This document shows, piece by piece, positions 19,231 to 28,258 of a stretch of DNA of 64,000 nt. Numbering within the stretch: the first letter of the stretch is position 1; each line of letters starts with the position of its first letter. The position numbers were made by a program, and so were the translations under genes. The stretch is from a virus, in IMG/VR virus record IMGVR_UViG_3300046170_000274, positions 1 through 64,000 of that record; one strand, given 5' to 3'. The notes under the pieces are model-generated. The model worked only from the letters and a program-made list of their open reading frames with translations. It had not been told where the DNA came from and did not search any database.

Positions 19231-19653
19231 ATGGCAAATATAATACCGTTCGCGTTTAGAGGAGAGCTCTTTTCGGGAACACATAACTTTGCAAACGGAG
19301 GAGATTCGTTCAAAATAGCTTTGTACACATCTAATCCATACTCAACATCTAGTACAGTTGTTTTAACTACTAACGAAGTTTCTTCTGCAGGTAGTTCAAA
19401 CTATGAGAGAAAAGCTTTAAGTTCACAAGCAGTAGCAAGTTCAACTGCAGTTGCTTCAGTAGACTTTGCTGATAGTACTTGGGCTAATGCTACTTTTACA
19501 GCAGCGTTTGCAGCAATTTATAATGATGACAAGAGTGATAAGTTATGTGTAGTATTAGATTTTGGTGGAAACAAAACGGCTACTAATGGTACGTTTACAG
19601 TTTCTTATCCAGATCCAAGTACACCTGCTAATGCAATTATAAGCATGGCATAA
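19231..19653 (+). CDS. Small tail-associated protein
   Basis: 140 residues, GELFSGTHNFANGGDSFKIA then LYTSNPYSTSS; this pattern recurs in marine-phage tail regions. Strong AAGGAG site. It opens the adhesin region. Function unknown. Confidence 0.5.
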   Translation: MANIIPFAFRGELFSGTHNFANGGDSFKIALYTSNPYSTSSTVVLTTNEVSSAGSSNYERKALSSQAVASSTAVASVDFADSTWANATFTAAFAAIYNDDKSDKLCVVLDFGGNKTATNGTFTVSYPDPSTPANAIISMA

Positions 19654-19665
19654 GGAGAAAATTAA

Positions 19666-20661
19666 ATGGCGTTTAAATTAAACGATAGGGTCAAAGAATC
19701 CAGTTCGACTACTGGGACAGGTACGTTTACACTTGGTGGTGCGGTAACAGGTTTTGAAACTTTTGCTGCAGGTATCGGTGGAGGCAATACGACATACTAT
19801 TGTATTTTTGAAAACGGTACTAATAACTTTGAAGTTGGTTTTGGAACTTTAAATGGCGGAGCAAGTACACTTGCTAGAACTAATGTTATCTCCAGTTCTA
19901 ATAGCGATGGTCTTGTAAACTTTGCAGGTGCAACAGAAGTATTCTGTACAGTGCCTGGTGCAAAGATTAGTTTACCTAAACCAGAAGAGTATGGTTCTTC
20001 ATCAGCGCCAAAAATAATCACAGTTAAAGTTGGTACTAAAACAACAGCACATCCATATTCAGGTCAAGGATCTTCAAGTGCATATTTTCTTGATGGATTA
20101 GAATCACCTGCGATTACATTTTCAGGTGCAGATTCATCATACAAATATTACTATAGATTTGATCAATCTGACTCTACTAACTCAAGTCACCCTTTAAGAT
20201 TTTATTTAGAAGCAGATAAATCTACGGCTTACACAACAGGTGTAACCACTAATGGTACAGCTGGATCATCTGGTGCGTATACACAAATAGCAGTAGATGC
20301 TAACACACCAAATATTTTATACTATCAATGTTCAAGTCACTCATTAATGGGTAACTTTGCAAATACTATATCTAATTATGTAAATGGAAATTTAACTGTA
20401 GGATCTCAATTAATAATGCCTGATGTAACATCAGGTAAAATACTTGTAGCAGATGGTACAAGTTATCAAGAATCTGCAATGTCAGGTGATGCAACAATTG
20501 CATCTGGCGGAGCATTAACACTAGCTAACTCTGGAGTATCAGCAGCTAGCTATACAAATTCATCAATCACCGTAGATGCAAAAGGTAGAGTTACTGCAGC
20601 ATCTAGTGGATCAGGAGGAGCAACTAACGGATTTGTGATTGCAATGTCGATCGCACTCTAG
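19666..20661 (+). CDS. Tail fibre-like protein with cupredoxin-like metal motif
   Basis: 331 residues. The N-terminal module (MAFKLNDRVKESSSTTGTGT) is Gly/Thr-rich and probably attaches the fibre. The middle domain holds HPLRF and, later, YYQCSSHSLMGN: His, then C-x2-H-x2-M, the ligand order and spacing of type 1 copper proteins of the amicyanin kind. The C-terminal module is beta-repeat (GKILVADGTSYQ; SSITVDAKGRVTAASSG). Copper binding is inferred from the motif only. A host-attachment role is inferred from its place. Confidence 0.6.
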   Translation: MAFKLNDRVKESSSTTGTGTFTLGGAVTGFETFAAGIGGGNTTYYCIFENGTNNFEVGFGTLNGGASTLARTNVISSSNSDGLVNFAGATEVFCTVPGAKISLPKPEEYGSSSAPKIITVKVGTKTTAHPYSGQGSSSAYFLDGLESPAITFSGADSSYKYYYRFDQSDSTNSSHPLRFYLEADKSTAYTTGVTTNGTAGSSGAYTQIAVDANTPNILYYQCSSHSLMGNFANTISNYVNGNLTVGSQLIMPDVTSGKILVADGTSYQESAMSGDATIASGGALTLANSGVSAASYTNSSITVDAKGRVTAASSGSGGATNGFVIAMSIAL

Positions 20662-20673
20662 TATAAGGAAATT

Positions 20674-21006
20674 ATGGCACAAAATTTTAAAAACTATATA
20701 ACATCTGCAACAGGAACTTCAGCAGTAGATGCTTTAGGTGGCGCTACTAACAGTATTGACTGTTTAATTAGCGTAAGAATGGCAAATATTTTAACAACAA
20801 CAATAACAGTAGAAGCTTATATCGAAAGAGGTGGTACTAATTACCATTTAATTAAAAATGCACCGATTGTAAGTGGCGGATCACTTGAACTGATAGACGG
20901 AGGAAGTAAAATTGTTCTTGCTTCTGGAGATCAACTGTATGTCAAATCAGATACGGCGTCATCTTTAGATACAGTGGTGGGTGCAGTTGACGCAATCAGT
21001 ACATAG
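20674..21006 (+). CDS. Small tail-region protein
   Basis: 110 residues. MAQNFKNYITSATGTSAVDA, then a beta sandwich-like pattern (VEAYIERGGTNYHLIKNAPI; GDQLYVKSDTASS). Similar small proteins accompany fibre genes of marine phages. Probably a fibre-associated structural protein. Confidence 0.5.
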   Translation: MAQNFKNYITSATGTSAVDALGGATNSIDCLISVRMANILTTTITVEAYIERGGTNYHLIKNAPIVSGGSLELIDGGSKIVLASGDQLYVKSDTASSLDTVVGAVDAIST

Positions 21007-21014
21007 GGAGAATC

Positions 21015-21458
21015 ATGTCGTATTTAGGAAACGCACCAAAACAAAATTTAAATACCATGAACTCTCAACAGTTCAACGGTGATAATTCAGAAACAAACTT
21101 TACACTTTCACAAACTGTAGCTAACACAGCAGAAGTAGAAGTCTATGTCGGAAACGTTAGACAAGATCCATTTTCAGCTTATTCAATATCTGGTGGTACA
21201 ACTTTAGCTTTTACAGCGGCACCTCCGACAGGTACTGGAAATATCTATGTAGTGTTCCAAGGTAAGTCTTTAGGTAATATTGAACCAGGAGCCAATAGCA
21301 TTCAAGCAGGAATGATTTCTGCAATCAACGGTGGATATAAAAATCTAGCAACAGTTTCAGAATCAATAACAGTTGCTGCAACGGACAACATGATGTTATG
21401 TGGTCCAGTATCTTTTACAGCAACAGTCACAGTAAACGGGACATTAACGGTAGTATAA
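21015..21458 (+). CDS. Tail-fibre anchor module, cassette 1
   Basis: 147 residues. MSYLGNAPKQNLNTMNSQQF, then FTLSQTVANTAEVEVYVGNV and RQDPFSAYSISGGTTLAF, a domain common at the base of T7-type fibres. It ends with a beta tail (GPVSFTATVTVNGTLTVV) paralogous to the end of the gene at 24443. It starts the first of two similar adhesin cassettes. Confidence 0.65.
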   Translation: MSYLGNAPKQNLNTMNSQQFNGDNSETNFTLSQTVANTAEVEVYVGNVRQDPFSAYSISGGTTLAFTAAPPTGTGNIYVVFQGKSLGNIEPGANSIQAGMISAINGGYKNLATVSESITVAATDNMMLCGPVSFTATVTVNGTLTVV

Positions 21459-21459
21459 T

Positions 21460-22050
21460 ATGGCAACATTATTTGTAGATAAAGTAGACCCACAATCAGG
21501 AACAAGTTTAGAGATAGGTAGTTCAGGAGATACTATTACTATTCCATCTGGTTGTACAATTACCAATAACGGAACACAAACAGGTTTTGGTGGAACAATG
21601 ACACCAGCTTTTTATGCAGAATTAAGTGCAAATCAAGCTACTACTGACGGAGGAAATTCTAAAATACAATTTAATACAGAAATTTTAGATTCAGATAATG
21701 CTTATGATAATTCCTCAAATTATCGTTTTACTGTACCAAGTGGCGAGGGTGGAAAATATTTTATTTTTACAGGATTGTCGGTATATGGAACTGTCGCATT
21801 TAGTGTTTATGATGCTTATTTAAAAGTTTATAAAAATGGAAGTCAATTTATGACAGAACAACATTATGAGCATGATAGTACACCAAATGGCTCTGCATCT
21901 TTTCACATAGGTAGAATTATGAATTTATCTGCTGGTGATTATTTAGAAGTCTATTTATATGTTGATACAAATGGTGGTAATCCATCTGTTCAAGGTGGAA
22001 CAGGCTCATCAAATAACACATATTTTGGTGGCTACAAAATAATTACATAG
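21460..22050 (+). CDS. C1q-like short fibre protein A
   Basis: 196 residues. The N-terminal module ends in SSGDTITIPSGCTITNNGTQ and GFGG; then a jelly-roll pattern typical of C1q/TNF-like phage tips: FNTEILDSD, FTVPSGEGGKYFIFTGLS, LKVYKNGSQF, NLSAGDYLEVYLYV, GGYKIIT. First of a tandem family. Such domains form trimeric receptor-binding tips; the receptor is unknown. Confidence 0.65.
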   Translation: MATLFVDKVDPQSGTSLEIGSSGDTITIPSGCTITNNGTQTGFGGTMTPAFYAELSANQATTDGGNSKIQFNTEILDSDNAYDNSSNYRFTVPSGEGGKYFIFTGLSVYGTVAFSVYDAYLKVYKNGSQFMTEQHYEHDSTPNGSASFHIGRIMNLSAGDYLEVYLYVDTNGGNPSVQGGTGSSNNTYFGGYKIIT

Positions 22051-22057
22051 GAAAATT

Positions 22058-22651
22058 ATGGGAACAATTAAAACAACAAACATAGAACCAATCGCGGACA
22101 ACGGCACAGTAACCCTGGGTAGTTCTGGGGATACGTTTACGGTACCTTCAGGTGTAACTGTTAACATGTCTAGTGCAACACAGACAGGTGTTGGTGGAGC
22201 TAACACTCCAGCTTTTCTTGCATATTCAGCAAATGGTCAAGAACAATCAATATCAAACTCAACATCAACAAAATTAGATTTTGAAACTGAACTTTATGAT
22301 ACAGATAATGCTTTTTCTTCAAATACAACATTTACCTGTCCATCAGGTCAGGCTGGAAAATATCAATTCACTGCAAATATTTCTTGGTACACTTCTTCAT
22401 CTAGTAGTTTTGAAAGAGCATTTATAATGTTTTATAAAAATGGTTCTCAAATATCAAATTTTGAAAGAAGAGGAACAGATATTTATAGAGGAAGCTACTC
22501 TCAACAATCTTTAAATAACACAATAGACGTAAATTGTGCTGTTGGAGATACTGTTGAAGTATATGGTTGGTTTGAAAGTATCACAGCCACATATGTGACT
22601 AGTAGTTATACAATGGCGAATTGGTTTAAAGGATTTAAATTAATTACATAG
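22058..22651 (+). CDS. C1q-like short fibre protein B
   Basis: 197 residues, paralogue of the genes on either side. Shared landmarks: SSGDTFTVPSGVTVNMSSAT, GGANTPAF, LDFETELYDTDNAF, FTCPSGQAGKYQFTA, MFYKNGSQI, VGDTVEVYGW, FKGFKLIT. The middle loops differ from the paralogues, as expected for diversifying receptor-binding surfaces. Confidence 0.65.
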   Translation: MGTIKTTNIEPIADNGTVTLGSSGDTFTVPSGVTVNMSSATQTGVGGANTPAFLAYSANGQEQSISNSTSTKLDFETELYDTDNAFSSNTTFTCPSGQAGKYQFTANISWYTSSSSSFERAFIMFYKNGSQISNFERRGTDIYRGSYSQQSLNNTIDVNCAVGDTVEVYGWFESITATYVTSSYTMANWFKGFKLIT

Positions 22652-22659
22652 GATAAATT

Positions 22660-23199
22660 ATGGCATCAATTATAAAAGCAAATCAACTACAGGACTTTGG
22701 CGGTAACAGCATTATAACGTCTGATGGTGCGGGGACTATTACTCTGTCTTCAGGAATGAATACAGCGGTTGCTGCAGGGACTAATAACACTCCAGCATTT
22801 TCAGTAAAACAAAGTTCAGCACAAACTGGTATTGCAAATAATACTCAAACTATTGTTACATTTGATACAGAAGAATTTGATACAGATAATGCTTTTGCAT
22901 CAAATAAATTTACAGTTCCAAGTGGAGAAGCTGGTAAATATTTTTTCTGTGCAACTCTTATATTCTTATCTTCTGCTGATTGGGAAGCTGGTTCTCTTGG
23001 TATATATAAAAATGGTACTATTTTAGATGTAGGATATGGTAGAAATTTTTATTATAATACTTGGAAAATTGCAACAGTAGCAGATTTAGCAGTAAGTGAT
23101 TATATAGAATTAAAATGTTATCAAAACTCTGGTGGCTCTTTAAATTTAGGTGCTGGTAGAGATAATGTAAATTTTCAAGGATTTAAATTAATAGGATAG
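22660..23199 (+). CDS. C1q-like short fibre protein C
   Basis: 179 residues: MASIIKANQLQDFGGNSIIT, GTNNTPAFSV, FDTEEFDTDNAFASNKFTVP, GKYFFCATLIF, GIYKNGTILD, VSDYIELKCYQN, FQGFKLIG. Third member of the first tandem trio, closest in the FDTE-NAFASNKFTVPSG region to the cassette 2 members. Confidence 0.65.
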   Translation: MASIIKANQLQDFGGNSIITSDGAGTITLSSGMNTAVAAGTNNTPAFSVKQSSAQTGIANNTQTIVTFDTEEFDTDNAFASNKFTVPSGEAGKYFFCATLIFLSSADWEAGSLGIYKNGTILDVGYGRNFYYNTWKIATVADLAVSDYIELKCYQNSGGSLNLGAGRDNVNFQGFKLIG

Positions 23200-23202
23200 A
23201 TT

Positions 23203-23715
23203 ATGGCATTAAGTAAAATAGACGCGGTAAACTTTTTAACAGGTACAATACCTCAAGGTAACGTGGCCAATGCATCTTTGGGTGCGGTTACAGCTTTACC
23301 AGCAGGTGTAGGTGGTAAGGTTTTGCAATCTGTAACTGCAACAGATTCAGCAAATTATTCAGTAACATCAACTTCTTTTGTAAATAGTTCTAATGGTTTG
23401 ACATTAAATATAACACCATCAGCAACTACAAGTAAAATTTTTGTACAAGTTTCAATAGCAAATCATTTTGCACCAAGTGGACAAAATTTTTTTATGACTA
23501 TTTATAGAGATTCAACTAATCTTGGTGGAGCAAATGGTATGAGTATTCATGGTGGTTTTAGTGAAGCAGTACCAGTTAGTATGAGTATATTAGATAGTCC
23601 ATCATCTTCATCACAATTAACTTATCAAGTTTATTCAAGAGTTACTGGGGGTACTAGCGAATATGGAAGTTCTAGTTGTGTATCAACAATAACAGCATTT
23701 GAGATAGGAGCATAA
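23203..23715 (+). CDS. Fibre-region protein, family G (cassette 1)
   Basis: 170 residues. The N-terminus (TGTIPQGNVANASLGAVTAL, GGKVLQSV) is nearly the same as that of the gene at 26986; the body is a beta sandwich (LTLNITPSATTSKIFVQVSI; MTIYRDSTNLGG; LDSPSSSSQLTYQVYSRV), ending TAFEIGA. Likely another adhesin tip type. Confidence 0.6.
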   Translation: MALSKIDAVNFLTGTIPQGNVANASLGAVTALPAGVGGKVLQSVTATDSANYSVTSTSFVNSSNGLTLNITPSATTSKIFVQVSIANHFAPSGQNFFMTIYRDSTNLGGANGMSIHGGFSEAVPVSMSILDSPSSSSQLTYQVYSRVTGGTSEYGSSSCVSTITAFEIGA

Positions 23716-23717
23716 TT

Positions 23718-24053
23718 GTGAGTAATGTAGTAAAAGCAATTTTAAAAATAAATCCAAACGCACAAGTAAGTGTAAAAAATGATGACGTTAATGAAATCAT
23801 TTGGGAAAATGGAACAACACCAATATCAAAAGAAGATATAGAAGCACAATTCCCAGCAGTTGAATTAGATACGGCTATGGCAGATTTAAGAGCTAAAAGA
23901 AATCAATTATTACAAGACACAGACTTTCATGCACTGTCTGACAATACAATGTCAGCAGATATGACTACTTACAGACAAGAATTGAGAGATATAACTAATG
24001 GAATAACAACAGTCGAACAAGCGAATGCTGTTGTATTTCCAACCAAACCATAA
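23718..24053 (+). CDS. Tail assembly chaperone-like protein (GTG start)
   Basis: 111 residues from GTG at 23718. The N-terminal module (AILKINPNAQVSVKNDDV; WENGTTPISKEDIEA) is shared with the gene at 27491. The C-terminal module LRAKRNQLLQDTDFHAL...YRQELRDITNG is the pattern of phage tail assembly chaperones. It probably helps fibre folding. Confidence 0.6.
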   Translation: MSNVVKAILKINPNAQVSVKNDDVNEIIWENGTTPISKEDIEAQFPAVELDTAMADLRAKRNQLLQDTDFHALSDNTMSADMTTYRQELRDITNGITTVEQANAVVFPTKP

Positions 24054-24079
24054 TATAAGTACAACAAAGGAGAACAAAA

Positions 24080-24430
24080 ATGGCATCACTATCAAGCAAG
24101 ATTAAAACTTACTGCGCTGACAACGGCGTAGCAGAAGTTGACTTTACGGTAGACGTTTTGCTTCAGGATGACTCAAACGGTCAGGGACCTTACATCAAGA
24201 CATGGAATGTGTCAGGTGTAGCTCAACCTACTGCAGAGCAACTGAATGCTGTAGATTCTGCTGCAGATCTCGAAGAGAGACAAAATGCAGTTAGAGCTAC
24301 AAGAAGAAACGCCTACGGTGATCTAGGTTCACAGTTAGACATGCAGTACCACGACAATGTTGATGGTACAACTACTTGGAAAGACCATGTAGAAGCTGTT
24401 AAGACTGCAAACCCGATCCCAACTGAATAA
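24080..24430 (+). CDS. XkdW-like tail protein
   Basis: 116 residues. YIKTWNVSGVAQPTAEQLNA, ATRRNAYGDLGSQLDMQYHD and TTTWKDHVEAVKTANPIP follow the XkdW-type pattern found next to phage fibre genes. AAAGGAG site. It closes cassette 1; no counterpart in cassette 2. Confidence 0.6.
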   Translation: MASLSSKIKTYCADNGVAEVDFTVDVLLQDDSNGQGPYIKTWNVSGVAQPTAEQLNAVDSAADLEERQNAVRATRRNAYGDLGSQLDMQYHDNVDGTTTWKDHVEAVKTANPIPTE

Positions 24431-24442
24431 GGAGATTAACAA

Positions 24443-24898
24443 TTGGCTTACGTTGGAAAAGCTCCTCAAACAGGAGCGTATCAAATTTTGGATGACATCT
24501 CATCGTCATTCACCGGATCAACACCAGGACCGTTTAACTTAACGGTTAACGGGACAGCTGTGTCTCCAGGTAACGAAGCTAATTGTATAATCTCTATTTC
24601 AGGTGTAGTTCAAGATCCAGCAGCCTTTACAATAACAGGTTCACAGATTTCTTTTAGTTCAAACCCAGCTAGTTCTGATACTTTTTTTGGTACAGTTCTT
24701 GGTGATACATTTGACATTGGAACTCCAACAGACTCGACAGTAACAGCTGGTTCTTTGTCATCAACTTTTTTCGTGAAAAATTCACAAACATGGAGTAGTA
24801 TATCAATGTCAGGTTCAAATAACGGAGCCTTGGTTGGACCCGTTACAGTTTCAGGGACGATCACTATACCATCAGGGAGTACATTCGTAATTTTATAA
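24443..24898 (+). CDS. Tail-fibre anchor module, cassette 2 (TTG start)
   Basis: 151 residues from TTG at 24443, behind AAGGAG. VGKAPQTGAYQILDDISSSF, GVVQDPAAFTITGSQISF and GDTFDIGTPTDSTVTAGSLS follow a fibre N-terminal pattern. The end GPVTVSGTITIPSG is paralogous to the 21015 gene. Stop overlaps the next ATG. Confidence 0.65.
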   Translation: MAYVGKAPQTGAYQILDDISSSFTGSTPGPFNLTVNGTAVSPGNEANCIISISGVVQDPAAFTITGSQISFSSNPASSDTFFGTVLGDTFDIGTPTDSTVTAGSLSSTFFVKNSQTWSSISMSGSNNGALVGPVTVSGTITIPSGSTFVIL

Positions 24899-25503
24899 TG
24901 AGTAAACTAGAAACAAACACTATTGATACCGTATCAGGAACTTCGACATTACAAGTTGGAAGTACAAACACGTCTACTATTACTTTAGGTGTAAGTGGTG
25001 ATACAATCAATGTACCATCAGGAGTAACGATTGCTAACTCTGGAACAGCAACAGGTTTTGGTGGTGCTAACACTCCAAATTTTTTTGTATATAAAAATTC
25101 AAGTCAAACTATTAGTGATGCTACAGCTACAAAAATAACTTGGACATCAGAAGTTTTTGATACAGCTAGTGCTTTTGCATCAGATAAATTTACAGTACCA
25201 TCTGGTCAAGCTGGTAAATATCTTTTTAGTTTTGCTTCTCATACTTATGATGCAAGTGAAAAATTAACTCAATCTAATAAGGCTTTTTATAAAAATGGAT
25301 CACAAGTAGGTTCGTTAGATAGAACTGATGGTACTTATGAATTTGTCACAGATAATAGAGTTTATACTATATTATTAAATCTTTCTGTTGGAGATTATAT
25401 AGAAACCTATGTTTGGGGAAATACAACTGACAATTCATCATTCTCAGTTTATGGAGAGGGTCAATATTATACATACTTTCAAGGATTTAAAATTATAGAA
25501 TAA
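24898..25503 (+). CDS. C1q-like short fibre protein D
   Basis: 201 residues: GVSGDTINVPSGVTIANSGT, GFGGANTPNFFVYKNSSQTI, SEVFDTASAFASDKFTVPSG, QAGKYLFSFASHTYD, FYKNGSQVGS, LNLSVGDYIETYVW, FQGFKIIE. First C1q-like gene of cassette 2; overlaps the anchor stop by one base. Confidence 0.65.
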   Translation: MSKLETNTIDTVSGTSTLQVGSTNTSTITLGVSGDTINVPSGVTIANSGTATGFGGANTPNFFVYKNSSQTISDATATKITWTSEVFDTASAFASDKFTVPSGQAGKYLFSFASHTYDASEKLTQSNKAFYKNGSQVGSLDRTDGTYEFVTDNRVYTILLNLSVGDYIETYVWGNTTDNSSFSVYGEGQYYTYFQGFKIIE

Positions 25504-25515
25504 GGAAAATAAAAT

Positions 25516-26071
25516 ATGGCAGACGGAACATTAAAAGTAGGAACAATAACAACGAGCTCTGGATCAGGGACGATTACTCTTGGTCAATCTGGGGATACGA
25601 TTACAGTACCATCAGGTGCAACTGTTGGCAGGAGCAATGGCTAACACTCCAGCTTTTCAAGCAACTTTATCTGGCAATCAAGATATAGCGGATAATACAA
25701 CAGCTAAAGTTACTTTTGATACAGAAACCTTTGATTCTGATGGTACTTTTGCATCAAATAAATTTACTGCATCAATTGCTGGTAAATATTTAATTGTTGT
25801 TAAATTAACTTATTATGATGCTAGTGGAAATTTAAATGATACTTCTATGTCTTTATATAAAAATGGATCAGAATTTGAAACTTCAATAAAAAAAAGAGGT
25901 GGTGAAGATGTTGAAAGAGATATAATTGCTGTTTCAACAATTTTAAATTTAGCTGTAAATGATTATATAGAAGTATATGCTTATGGAAATACAGATAATA
26001 GTGGTGCATATACTATTTTAGCAGCTACTAATGAAAGTCATTTTTCAGCATATAGGATTATAGGAGCATAA
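25516..26071 (+). CDS. C1q-like short fibre protein E (one frameshift)
   Basis: The N-terminus MADGTLKVGTITTSSGSGTI (ATG 25516) continues to DTITVPSGATV, then the frame shifts near 25625 to reach ANTPAFQATL, FDTETFDSDGTFASNKFTAS, SLYKNGSEFE, LNLAVNDYIEVYAYGN and SAYRIIGA. Homology to its neighbours runs across the shift, so one ~185-residue protein is intended. Confidence 0.6.
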
Positions 26072-26682
26072 TGACAGCAATTTTAAAAGTAGACACGATA
26101 CAAGATACATCAGGTAATAACATTATCAACGAGAGTTCTGATACTATTACTATCGGTGCATCTGGTGATACTACTAATATTATTGGAACATTACAGAATA
26201 ATGGTTCTGCTTTAATTAGTGGAATTACAGAAGCTGACCAATGGAGATTAACAGCTGATTATACTTATACTGGTAGTGGAGATTTGGATTCAAATTTAGA
26301 AAGAGTTGATTCTTCTGGTTGGGGAAAAATTGGAACAGGAATGTCACAAAGTTCTGGTATTTTTACTTTTCCTTCAACTGGAATTTGGCTTGTAAAATTT
26401 AATACAACTGCATATTTAAATGGAGACAGAAGAAGTTCTTATGCTTCTATAAAAAACACAACAAATAATTCATCATACAATAGTATTTCAACAGCTGTTA
26501 CACATATTAAACAAGCAGAATCTAATACAACCTATATACAATCATCTACAGAAACTTTATTAGATGTAACTGATACATCAAACCATAAAGTAAAATTCAA
26601 TGTTTTTACATCTGCAACTACTTTAGGAGATACTGATACTAATTATACACACATGATGTTTATTCGTCTGGGGGCTACATAA
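26071..26682 (+). CDS. C1q-like short fibre protein F (divergent)
   Basis: 203 residues: LKVDTIQDTSGNNI, SDTITIGASGD, then EADQWRLTADYTYTGSGDLD, FTFPSTGIWLVKF and FIRLGAT. The N-terminal module matches the family; the globular part is a more distant jelly-roll-like domain. ATG overlaps the previous stop. Confidence 0.55.
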   Translation: MTAILKVDTIQDTSGNNIINESSDTITIGASGDTTNIIGTLQNNGSALISGITEADQWRLTADYTYTGSGDLDSNLERVDSSGWGKIGTGMSQSSGIFTFPSTGIWLVKFNTTAYLNGDRRSSYASIKNTTNNSSYNSISTAVTHIKQAESNTTYIQSSTETLLDVTDTSNHKVKFNVFTSATTLGDTDTNYTHMMFIRLGAT

Positions 26683-26683
26683 A

Positions 26684-26983
26684 ATGGATAGAGATTATTT
26701 TCAAGAAGCATTACATAAATTTAATACTGATACACCTAATTGGTATGGTTGGAAAACACATGATGATAATGGAAATAAAATTCCTAACGATCAAAGAATG
26801 ACTTACGCAAATATTAAAGTTATTAAAGATGGTGCAACTATGCCAACTGAAGCAGAAGTAAATGCAAAAATACAAGAATTAAAAGATGAAGAAACAAATG
26901 CAGAAACTAAAAAAGCCTCTGGTAAACAGAAGCTAAAAGATTTAGGATTGGACGACGACGAAATTAACGCGTTGATAGGATAA
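26684..26983 (+). CDS. Small fibre-region accessory protein
   Basis: 99 residues, charged: YFQEALHKFNTDTPNWYGWK, KKASGKQKLKDLGLDDDEIN, ALIG. The C-terminus is common in small proteins downstream of phage fibres, probably chaperones. Present only in cassette 2. Confidence 0.5.
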   Translation: MDRDYFQEALHKFNTDTPNWYGWKTHDDNGNKIPNDQRMTYANIKVIKDGATMPTEAEVNAKIQELKDEETNAETKKASGKQKLKDLGLDDDEINALIG

Positions 26984-26985
26984 TT

Positions 26986-27491
26986 ATGGCGATAACTAGA
27001 CTAGGCGGAGCGAATGCAATATCAGGCACTATACCTCAAGGTAATATTGCTAACGCATCTTTAGGAGCAATATCTGCTTTACCAGCAGCTATTACTACTG
27101 GTAAGGTTTTGCAAGTTGTGTCCACAAGTAATACTTCAAGTCTTTCAACATCTTCATCATCATATCAAGATGGTTTTTCTGTTTCTATTACTCCATCTTC
27201 TACTTCAAATAAAATTTTAATTATGGCACAAAATGGAAAATTAGATTCTAACACAAGTGGTAATACTATTAGATTAGGTTTGCATAGAGATAGTACTTTG
27301 TTAAGTACATCTTTATATAAATTTGATAGTGCAAATCCACATGGAGCTCAAACAATAGTTCATTTAGATTCTCCGTCAAGTACATCATCAATTATCAAAT
27401 AAGATTTAGAAACAATCAAGGCAGTACCACTACAACTTTACCTTTTACAAGTGCTATGGGTGTTCTAACTGCTTATGAGATAGGAGCATAA
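26986..27491 (+). CDS. Fibre-region protein, family H (cassette 2, frameshifted)
   Basis: The N-terminus (SGTIPQGNIANASLGAISAL) is paralogous to 23203. After LDSPSSTSSI the frame is lost near 27390; one base over it continues YQIRFRNNQGSTTT to LTAYEIGA, matching the paralogue's end. Intended length ~168 residues. Confidence 0.6.
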
Positions 27492-27805
27492 TGAAAATAG
27501 AAAATAAAGTAATAGATGCAATACTTAAAATTAATCCAAACGCAGAAGTAAATGTTAGTGGAGATGATGTTGATCAAATAGTTTGGCACAATGGAACAAC
27601 ACCTATTTCTAAAGCTGACATAGAAGCTAAAATGATAGAGTTACAAGCAGAGTATGATGCTGAAGAATGGAAAAGAAATAGACAAGCAGAATATCCAACA
27701 CATGAAGATTGTATTCATGCATTATTAGATGGTGGCGATACCCTTACAGAACTACAGTCTAAACGAACAGCTACTAAAAATAAATATCCAAAATCAGGAG
27801 CATAG
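27491..27805 (+). CDS. Fibre chaperone-like protein with swapped C-terminus
   Basis: 104 residues. The N-terminal module (AILKINPNAEVNVSGDDV; HNGTTPISKADIEAKM) is shared with 23718, but the C-terminus (RNRQAEYPTHEDCIHALLDG; LQSKRTATKNKYPK) is a different, widespread tail module. Clear domain swap between paralogues. Confidence 0.6.
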   Translation: MKIENKVIDAILKINPNAEVNVSGDDVDQIVWHNGTTPISKADIEAKMIELQAEYDAEEWKRNRQAEYPTHEDCIHALLDGGDTLTELQSKRTATKNKYPKSGA

Positions 27806-27808
27806 ACC

Positions 27809-28252
27809 ATGCTCGGACTGACTTCCATATCCGGTGCTCCAATATCGACATCGTTCTTTAATCCAAACGTACTTATAAACGTAACCGGTAATGCATTAAG
27901 TATCGGAGTTGGAACTCCTATACTTAGCACTGATGTAACAGCTAGTCCTAGTGGTTCTCAAGTAAGTCTTGGAGCAGGAACAGTAACAGTTACAGGAACA
28001 GCGCTAGTAAGTCCAACTGGATCGCAAGTATCATTAGGTATAGGAACTGTAGTAGTTTCAGCAGATGCAAACGTATCAGTTACTGGAAATCAATTGACCT
28101 TAGCAACAGGAAGTGTTACAGTAACAGGAACAGCACTTGTGACTCCTACAGGATCACAATTAACGGCAAACACAGGAGAGGCAGGGATTATTACCTGGAA
28201 CGATATCGTACCAGGGGTGAACATGACTTGGACACCAATAGAACCTTATTAA
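27809..28252 (+). CDS. Repeat-containing fibre protein
   Basis: 147 residues with internal repeats of TGTALVSPTGSQVSLGIGTV-type units (~30 residues) and a C-terminal DIVPGVNMTWTPIEPY. Beta-repeat shaft-like composition. Probably a small fibre or its shaft. Confidence 0.5.
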   Translation: MLGLTSISGAPISTSFFNPNVLINVTGNALSIGVGTPILSTDVTASPSGSQVSLGAGTVTVTGTALVSPTGSQVSLGIGTVVVSADANVSVTGNQLTLATGSVTVTGTALVTPTGSQLTANTGEAGIITWNDIVPGVNMTWTPIEPY

Positions 28253-28258
28253 TAAATT

